Positions 57,894 to 64,000 of a stretch of DNA of 64,000 nt are shown piece by piece. The notes under the pieces are model-generated. The model was not told the DNA's origin, ran no database searches, and saw nothing but the letters and a program-made list of their open reading frames with translations. Numbering within the stretch: position 1 is the first letter of the stretch; the number at the start of each line of letters is the position of its first letter. Source of the DNA: Oxytricha trifallax (Eukaryota; Ciliophora; Spirotrichea; Sporadotrichida; Oxytrichidae); the NCBI GenBank assembly GCA_000711775.1, contig ARYC01001380.1, positions 1 through 64,000 on the forward strand, given 5' to 3'. A program made the translations under genes and the position numbers.

Positions 57894-59640
57894 TAGTCTC
57901 ATCCTTTTTCGATAACATGGACTTTTTAGGGACTTCTACTATTTGATCTACTGCTCTTCATTTAACCTATTAAAGCCATAGCTATATTTTTACCGCTATT
58001 CATGGTTATATTGTTAGGTGTATTAGATAGAATGCTTTTATTTATTGCTTGATTGCTGTTTTTTATTATTAAGTTCTTCTTCTTTCTAAGCTTTTCTTAA
58101 CCTAGCTATAAAAGTCTCTTTACAAATTTATTAAGTGGTGTCTTCAATCGATAAATTAGTTAAATTATCGTTTTGATTGCTTCTATGCTTTTTTTTGACT
58201 TCTTGTTTTTATAAATGGTATAAATCAATCGTCAGTCTAATCTGATTGATTCAAGAGATTTACTGGAGTTCTTACAGATGATGAGTTTTGACAATGGAAG
58301 AATTTATTACACTTCCCCCAATTGATATGCTGCTTCTATTTTGAATTTGAATCAAAGGAGACTTACCAATGACCTTGTTTCCATAAGTATTATAATTTTT
58401 TATTATGCTACCTCCTTTTTTGATTTTTAACAACATTCCCAAACTAATCATTTATTTTCTAGAGTCTTATACTCTAGCTTTATCTGCTATCATCAGTTAA
58501 GGATGGTTTACAGTTTTATGTATTCACTCGTGAAAGTGATCTTCCATATTTAGAATTGCTTTAGTCTATAGACTTTTATTTTGGGTCTTAACAAGATTAA
58601 TTATGTTTGAAGTTTTTATTGTTAGCTTATTAAAATGAGTATAAGTTTCACTTAAAAGCTACTTTATACTAAGCTATCCTAGACTAGCAAATATATTGTA
58701 TTGTATAAGAGATCTATGTTATATAGTTTAGTGGTATTTTTAACTTAATTTTCTACAAGAATTTGCATAATATGGTAATATGGGCTCCATTATTAAACCC
58801 TTAATGATTTCTAGACAAATTAAGAACTTCTAGAGGACATTTGTATTCATCAATTAGATTTTAAACTAAGAAACAACTGTGCTGATTGTTTTGGACTGTT
58901 AAGCTGCTTTATCTAACAAAATTACTCTACTTACTATTATCTCCTGATTTTTGTTGCAAATTTTGATTATCAAAGTAATAGTTAACAATTGCATCGAATA
59001 GTTCACAGCAATCTTGTCTCCCAATTTATTATTACTTAGATCCAACACTTTCAATTTGGCAAGTTGTTTCTATTTTACTAGTCTAATTAGGGCTTTAAAG
59101 AAGTTCTCAGAGCCTGATTGAGTCATTTGAATTGAAGCGAGATTTAATATTTAAATATTAGAACGAGGTATGATGTTTACCGAATTAATTACACTACTGT
59201 CAGTCTTTTCAAAACTATTTAATGATTACATAATACTTTTTACAATAAATAAAGAAAATAAAATATTAAATTATCATTTTACTTCTAGCAAAATCTATAA
59301 AATTTGACTTATTAATGATTAATTTAATTTATATAATAAATACTCTATTTCAATTCTTAAAATTAATATCAGGTTTAATAAAAAGAAATTTTACTTTTAA
59401 TACACTAAGTTAGCTTCACTTTTTAAGATCTACAGTAGAATTCTTAAATAGCTTTCTTTAAAATATGGATTTTAGCTGACAATTTAACCATGTACCATCC
59501 CTGGATTGTTTCTTATGGTTTTTACTATTGGAATGAGTGTTGATGATTAAGCCCTTAATTTGATAAATTAATCAGTATCATCTTTATAATATTAATTTTT
59601 AGTAATAATTTTTGCTAAAAATACGAATATAAGTCGTTTT
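57856..59640 (-). CDS. Leucine-rich repeat protein
   Basis: On the minus strand, after a start region near 59640-59450 (DTDQFIKLRAQSSTLIPIVK, TIRNNPGMVHGQIVS) and an AT-rich gap, the frame from about 59170 reads MTQSGSENFFKALIRLVKQK, KLKVLDLSNNKLGDK (an LxxLxLxxNxL repeat), ELFDAIVNYYFDNQNLQQKS and CPLEVLNLSRNHQGFNNGAH. It then stays open through a long Gln/Asn/Ser/Lys-rich tail to TGA 57856-57858, with one TGA near 58640 and one near 58230. About 550 residues. The repeats are of the RNI/RanGAP-like long type. A scaffold role is likely; the partner is unknown. Confidence 0.65.
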
Positions 59641-60291
59641 TAAAGACTCAGTGAATTATAACACAAATGTTTATTAATTTAATATACTAACACTGCTTAT
59701 TTTAGAAAGCGTTATCAAGTGCAATAGATGTTCTATAATAAGAGTCTAAGAATCGTTAAGAATTCGCTTAACTAAATATTTATACTGAACAAAATTATAA
59801 ATACGTGTTTTTAGATTATAAAAGTAACTGGGAAGATAAGAATGACATTTTATATAGGGAATTTCATTAGACTTTTCAGATTAAATTATTCAGTTTTATT
59901 ATGTAAAAATAAAGTAATTAATATAATCCTTATTGAATTTATTAGTTTTTTTATAACATTTTATCCTTCATTTAATTTTCGTCGTTAATTTTTAAAATGG
60001 TAGATTTGAATCAATCCCTCTTTGAATTTCACTAGATCTTTCAATTCTATTGATTATCTCAGAGCTTGTATTATAAATTGCAATAAATATTTTCAGTGAT
60101 ATTATATTGAATTCCCTTTATATATAATTATTAGATTAATTTAAGATATATAAATATATATTAATAAATAAATAAATGAATATATTTTTTAAAATAGTCC
60201 AAAAGTATCGTTGTGAATATTATACAATAAAAGATTTTACCAAAAGAGAAATAATAGAATTAAATTTCATAATTATCAAAATAATTTTATA
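59641..60291. other. AT-rich spacer
   Basis: About 650 bp, no supported gene. Ends in the left target duplication of the G-tract element. Confidence 0.4.
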
Positions 60292-60500
60292 GAAATTTAG
60301 GGGGGGGGTCTAAGTCGGTACCACTCAATTTTTGAAATCCTAAGTCGGTACCATATGAAAAAAAATTTTTTACATAAAAATCCTAAGTCGGTACCACATA
60401 AAAAAAAAATTTTTTCATTCAAAAATATAAATATTTATTTTAAAGTTAACTTATTTTATATTTTGATAACATTTTTTAATTAATTATATAAAGAATTTTA

Positions 60501-61748
60501 ATGTAAAGAAAAAAAAGACATGAAGATATTGTAAATACCGCTGATCAAATTATTGATGTTTTTCAATTTATTAAGGATATCAAAAATGTTATTGAAGCAC
60601 TTTAAGATATTGGGATTCTTGAGAGATGTGAAATGCAGTGTATGTTTACTGAATATGAAACTAAGATCAAGAAATGACACACCTGTCCATGAGGAATTCA
60701 AATTTAATATGTTATTCAATAATAGCAACAATAATATTAATAAAATGATGATGTAGAAAATGATAATGAAAATGATGAAGTTTATGATGAAGAATTTGAA
60801 GAAGAAGAAAATTAATGTCAAGATTTTGAAATGTAAGATGAAGATGAAAAGAACAATGAAAATACAAGACCAAGAAATTTTAGATGTACAAACTAAATTG
60901 AAAACTTATGGTTTTAACTTAAAAAAAAATTTGAAAATTTTGGCTAGCAGGTAGAACACACCCCCCCCTAATGTACTATTTTCTTTTTGTAGAGTTTTTG
61001 ACGCTGAGTAAGATTGTCAGAAGCGCCTTTTGCTTGCGAGCAATAGTTTTCGAGCTACGACCAAAATTAAGTTCATTTTTATACATAAAAACATAATAAA
61101 AATAGTCAAAAATTTAAAATATTTTTTGTTTTTATATTTTATTAAAAATCAATATTTGGGTCTTTTTGTCATATTCTGAGCAAAAATCTAATTATTGAAG
61201 TAATATTTTGGAAAGTTACCATTTTTGTCAGAAATGCATTATTAATGCTAAAATTATCAAATATGACAAAAATGGTAACTTTCCAAAATATTACTTCAAT
61301 AATTAGATTTTTGCTCAGAATATGACAAAAAGACCCAAATATTGATTTTTAATAAAATATAAAAACAAAAAATATTTTAAATTTTTGACTATTTTTATTA
61401 TGTTTTTATGTATAAAAATGAACTTAATTTTGGTCGTAGCTCGAAAACTATTGCTCGCAAGCAAAAGGCGCTTCTGACAATCTTGCTCAGCGTCAAAAAC
61501 TCTACAAGACTACAAAAAGAAAATAGTACATTAGGGGGGGGTGTGTTCTACCTGCTAGCCAAAATTTTTATAGCACAGTAAGCGATGAAAATTTTTATAG
61601 CACAGTAAGCGATGAAAATTTTAATTTGCATGACTTTTTAATGAAGGCTCTTTAGAGAAGACATGTCAAAATGAAAAAAGAAAAACCAGATGAATCCTAA
61701 GCTGAGATTTTTAATATATTATTAATTACTTATAATTTTTTTGAATGA
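60501..61748 (+). CDS. ISXO2-like transposase remnant, split by a nested element
   Basis: ATG 60501 opens HEDIVNTADQIIDVFQF. A frame switch near 60605 gives LGFLRDVKCSVCLLNMKLRS, like the N-terminal GxL..xCxxCxxxMxL block of ISXO2 transposases. An acidic region follows (DDVENDNENDEVYDEEFEEE), then PRNFRCTNQIENLWFQLKKK, like the C-terminal IExFWxxLK block around the catalytic Glu. The nested element (60943-61560) splits FEN from FYSTVSDENF; removing it with one 8-bp repeat restores the frame to TGA 61746-61748. The catalytic middle is missing, so this is an internally deleted copy. Family assignment rests on the two end blocks and the 8-bp duplication. Confidence 0.6.
60943..61560. mobile_element. 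Nested foldback element with C/G-tract near its ends
   Basis: Left end GGCTAGCAGGTAGAACACAC then eight C and TAATGTACTATTTTC; the right end is the inverted copy. Arms of about 290 bp. Flanked by the 8-bp repeat AAAATTTT (60935-60942 and 61561-61568). 618 bp, no ORF. It inserted into the transposase ORF of the surrounding element. Confidence 0.88.
61564..61622 (+). repeat. Tandem duplication, 27-bp unit
   Basis: TATAGCACAGTAAGCGATGA followed by AAATTTT occurs twice in a row. In frame it repeats the nine residues YSTVSDENF of the transposase remnant. It starts at the edge of the nested insertion. Confidence 0.85.
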
Positions 61749-61871
61749 AAAAAAAATTTTTTTTATGTGGTACTGACTTAGGATTTTTGTGTAAAAATTT
61801 TTTTTTCATATGGTACCGACTTAGGATTTCAAAAATTGAGTGGTACCGACTAAGACCCCCCCCGAAATTTA

Positions 61872-62574
61872 TATAAAAATAAATAACTATTTTAATTTTT
61901 TGTATATTTCTAAACAATTTAAAATGTAACTAAGTTAAAATTCATTTATAGGAATTTTGGAGATTTATTAGGGTAATTGGCAATAAATGCCTTTTGGTTA
62001 CATTAGATAGTTATTAAATGCTTATCATATTTATGCCATATTCTCTCGAGGTTAATGCTACAATTCCTATTGATTTTATTTTAAATGCGGATTTTGATTT
62101 TCTAACAGAAGATTTAAACATTATGATGCTGCTGCTCTTTATTATGATAAATAGGTAGACGTTCTTCTAAATTGTTTAACAGGTAACTATTATTAGTGGT
62201 CGTGTATAAGTATTAATGAATTCATATTTTTATATAATTTAATCAATTATACAAAATTGGTACATACCATATTTAATAACATAATAGGTTGTTGTGTTCT
62301 TGTTAAAGAACAAGCTCATTTCCATAAATCTCTTTTGGGTAAAATGCTCGAATGGCTCTGTCACAGCATTATATTTAATTTTGTATTAGCCATACTTAAT
62401 TTCAAATTTTTTTAATATAAAATTTAAGATTTTATTTTATTAAGACAATAATCATATAAAAGTAAAAATTTTTAATAAAAAAACTACGTATTAATAAAAT
62501 AATTATGATAATATATATATCAATAATATTATAAATAAAAAAACAATTTATTATTAAAAAATAAAAAACACAGA
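61872..62574. other. AT-rich spacer with weak coding hint
   Basis: Mostly non-coding. A short plus-strand stretch near 62130-62180 (HYDAAALYYDKQVDVLLNCL, then GTAACT) looks like an exon end, but nothing connects to it convincingly. Confidence 0.3.
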
Positions 62575-62814
62575 ATGGATATACTAAACGCACCAGACCG
62601 AGATCTGTTCTACACACTAGCAGAGAACAAAAACTTCACTCATCTAGCACACCTGACAACAAAGAACAATGAGGACTAAACATGCTAGAAGCGATAACAT
62701 TTATAATTAAGAGAATCATCAGGAAAGATCACGAGGACATCACCCAGTACTAAGTAAAACTCAGCAAACTACAGTTCCTACCTGAAAATGACAATTCTAC
62801 GCACTAACTTTTGA
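62575..62814 (+). CDS. Short ORF at the start of an A-rich retroelement-like region
   Basis: ATG 62575 to TGA 62812-62814, 79 residues: MDILNAPDRDLFYTLAENKN, FTHLAHLTTKNNEDQTCQKR, then Ser/Thr/Lys-rich. The region from 62560 onward switches from T-rich to A/C-rich on this strand, as in the LINE-like elements at 23605 and 36330. No domain is recognised. After a frame change, coding continues near 62990-63240 with an acidic stretch (QEDDYSNWSDDERQIYSDDS). Confidence 0.4.
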
Positions 62815-63372
62815 TCACACAAACATACTAACTTCTTAGACTCCTAAGGGTAAACAACAAATTTATTAAACCCGGAAAAGGAACATCCAGCACCCAGTCT
62901 TCTAACTCTACAAAAAAGAGCTATGGAATCCTACAATTGAGAAGAAAAACTAACTTTAACGAAAAACACATAGTAAACCATTCTTCCCCACACAATAGAA
63001 GCAACTAAAACCAGGGATCAAAGCTATAAAAAAGATTGAATAGAAAATTATCTACTAGGAAGACGATTACTCTAACTGGAGTGACGACGAACGACAAATT
63101 TACAGCGACGATTCATATAGCGAAAACTCCATAAAGCAAACCCTCCTAGCCTAGGAACACGAATGGCCTTCACCTAGGTCAAATTCTGAGGACCCTAGGT
63201 AGTACTACAAAAATTTGCTTAACTTAAGTGATGACGTGACGCACTTGATGAAATTATGAAAAGTAATGACGCATTCAATTAAAATTAGTACTAAATAGGA
63301 AAAAATTAATTAATAGTTTAGGATCCAACTATTAATTAATAATAATTATTATTAAAAAGAGACCCACTACCT

Positions 63373-63804
63373 ATGCAATAGATAACTAGAGCAGAACTCT
63401 AAGATAGACTAGACAATAGGGAAGCTTGCATCTCAATTTGGGTTCAAAGTATCAACACAAAGCTCTTCAATACAATCAGTATGTTCGCAAGAGCACTAAT
63501 GATCTTTACCCCATTAACCAAGGCTACAGCAAAAACTATATTTGACCAAACAAATGCCACACTAAAACCAAACATTGCCACTCAACTTGGACTCAGAGCG
63601 AATCCCGAACAATAAGTAGTCGATATGATTAGACTTATTACACTAATTATAATGAAGAACGCAGAAGCGAACGAAAACAGCTGCATCATAATTCATGTAC
63701 AAACAGAACACTTCACTAACAAAGTGAAAATATACATTAAATGTCTTCAAAAAAATGCCTACTTCTTAAATCGGTTATTATTAAACTCCTTACAACCAGA
63801 TTGA
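63373..63804 (+). CDS. Unidentified ORF in the A-rich region, continues off window
   Basis: ATG 63373 to TGA 63802-63804, 143 residues, with Gln-decoded TAG/TAA: MQQITRAELQDRLDNREACI, FARALMIFTPLTKATAKTIF, VVDMIRLITLIIMKNAEANE. After the TGA the same frame remains open to the window end with a Lys/Glu/Gln-rich tail, so the TGA may be a mutated codon in a longer ORF. A helical first part with a basic charged tail could suit an ORF1-type protein of a retroelement. The antisense ORF here is a shadow. Confidence 0.4.
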
Positions 63805-64000
63805 AACAACAGAATTCACTCAAAGAAATCAGCTTCTCACTCAGAATCCAAGCACTGGTCAACATACTAAGATTCAAAGAATCAGGAGAGAATATCCAAA
63901 TACTCAACTCCAAAAAACACTCAAAGAGAAAGCCAAACAAATCAAACAAGAGAAGACAAAGTAAGAAAAGAAAAGGAAACAACAGAAGAGGTAGAAGATG

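Larger units (their letters stand above)
60300..61863. mobile_element. ISXO2/Merlin-like transposon with G-tract ends
   Basis: Left end: nine G then TCTAAGTCGGTACCACTCAA; right end: its inverted copy with eight C. The 8-bp direct repeat GAAATTTA flanks it exactly (60292-60299 and 61864-61871). The subterminal arms contain three copies of CCTAAGTCGGTACCA separated by AT runs on the left and the inverse on the right. It carries one ORF, split by a nested element. 8-9 bp target duplications and ISXO2-type transposases mark the Merlin/IS1595 group, so both lines agree. Confidence 0.85.

Noticed and set aside
5618-58640. TGA read as Trp
   Set aside because: Several in-frame TGA codons sit where Trp would be plausible (transposase, ArfGAP, retroelement), but DMAP1, the large transposon's transposase and others end cleanly at TGA. 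Occasional G-to-A changes or errors explain the cases better than a changed code.
60498-60821. 107-codon Ile/Leu-rich minus-strand ORF
   Set aside because: It is antisense to the acidic Asp/Glu-rich part of the ISXO2-like ORF; low-complexity shadow.
1-64000. CRISPR array, bacterial operons, rRNA or tRNA genes
   Set aside because: No regularly spaced repeats, no Shine-Dalgarno-led ORF runs and no RNA gene consensus found; genetic code, introns and transposons are ciliate.

Overview
This window reads as germline (micronuclear) DNA of a hypotrich or stichotrich ciliate of the Oxytricha/Stylonychia kind. The reasons are: (1) conserved proteins only appear when TAA and TAG are read as glutamine and TGA as stop; (2) many 29-90 nt GT..AG introns; (3) a telomere-bearing element (TBE) whose end carries the hypotrich telomere unit CCCCAAAA; (4) host genes interrupted by TA-bounded foldback elements whose conceptual removal restores the reading frame; (5) one gene, SEC24, that looks scrambled, with its two halves on opposite strands. 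Almost all standard-code ORFs in the window are fragments or shadows. Many coding stretches also carry one-base frame breaks, which could be assembly indels or decay, so coordinates for broken genes are spans, not clean ORFs.

Layout. 1-8032: right part of a very large Tc1/mariner-like transposon with a giant minus-strand ORF and a divergent, unusually long DDE transposase gene. 8143-10217: two unidentified genes. 10594-14076 (minus): DMAP1/SWC4, a NuA4/SWR1 chromatin subunit, split by a 456-bp foldback element. 14480-16321 (minus): unidentified gene split by a 763-bp foldback element that shares ends with the large transposon. 16582-17223: poly-G-tipped foldback with an 8-bp target duplication. 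17340-20475 (minus): unidentified coding region, then BBS2 (BBSome). 21222-22690 (minus) and 29721-31796 (plus): the C- and N-terminal halves of SEC24 (COPII coat). Between them lie an LINE-like element and unidentified Q/N-rich genes. 31860-35524: small genes and an ArfGAP2/3 relative with damaged catalytic residues. 36330-37872: a second LINE-like element with the same 3' end and an (ATT)n tail. 37880-46000: coiled-coil, Q/N-rich, CDGSH iron-sulfur and Cys-rich genes.

46500-56360: four members of one foldback family, a foldback tipped with AAAACCCC, and a 3.4-kb TBE with transposase, a small minus-strand ORF and a zinc-finger/kinase protein. 57359-59640: an LRR gene and a small antisense candidate. 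60300-61863: an ISXO2/Merlin-like element with G-tract ends and an 8-bp target duplication, itself invaded by a second G-tract element. 62575-64000: an A-rich, retroelement-like coding region running off the window.

The host genes are ordinary housekeeping genes (vesicle coats, Arf regulation, cilium, chromatin, Fe-S). They are not an operon or pathway. What unites the window is germline architecture: mobile and foldback DNA sits inside genes and must be removed, and at least one gene must be reordered, to give a working somatic chromosome.
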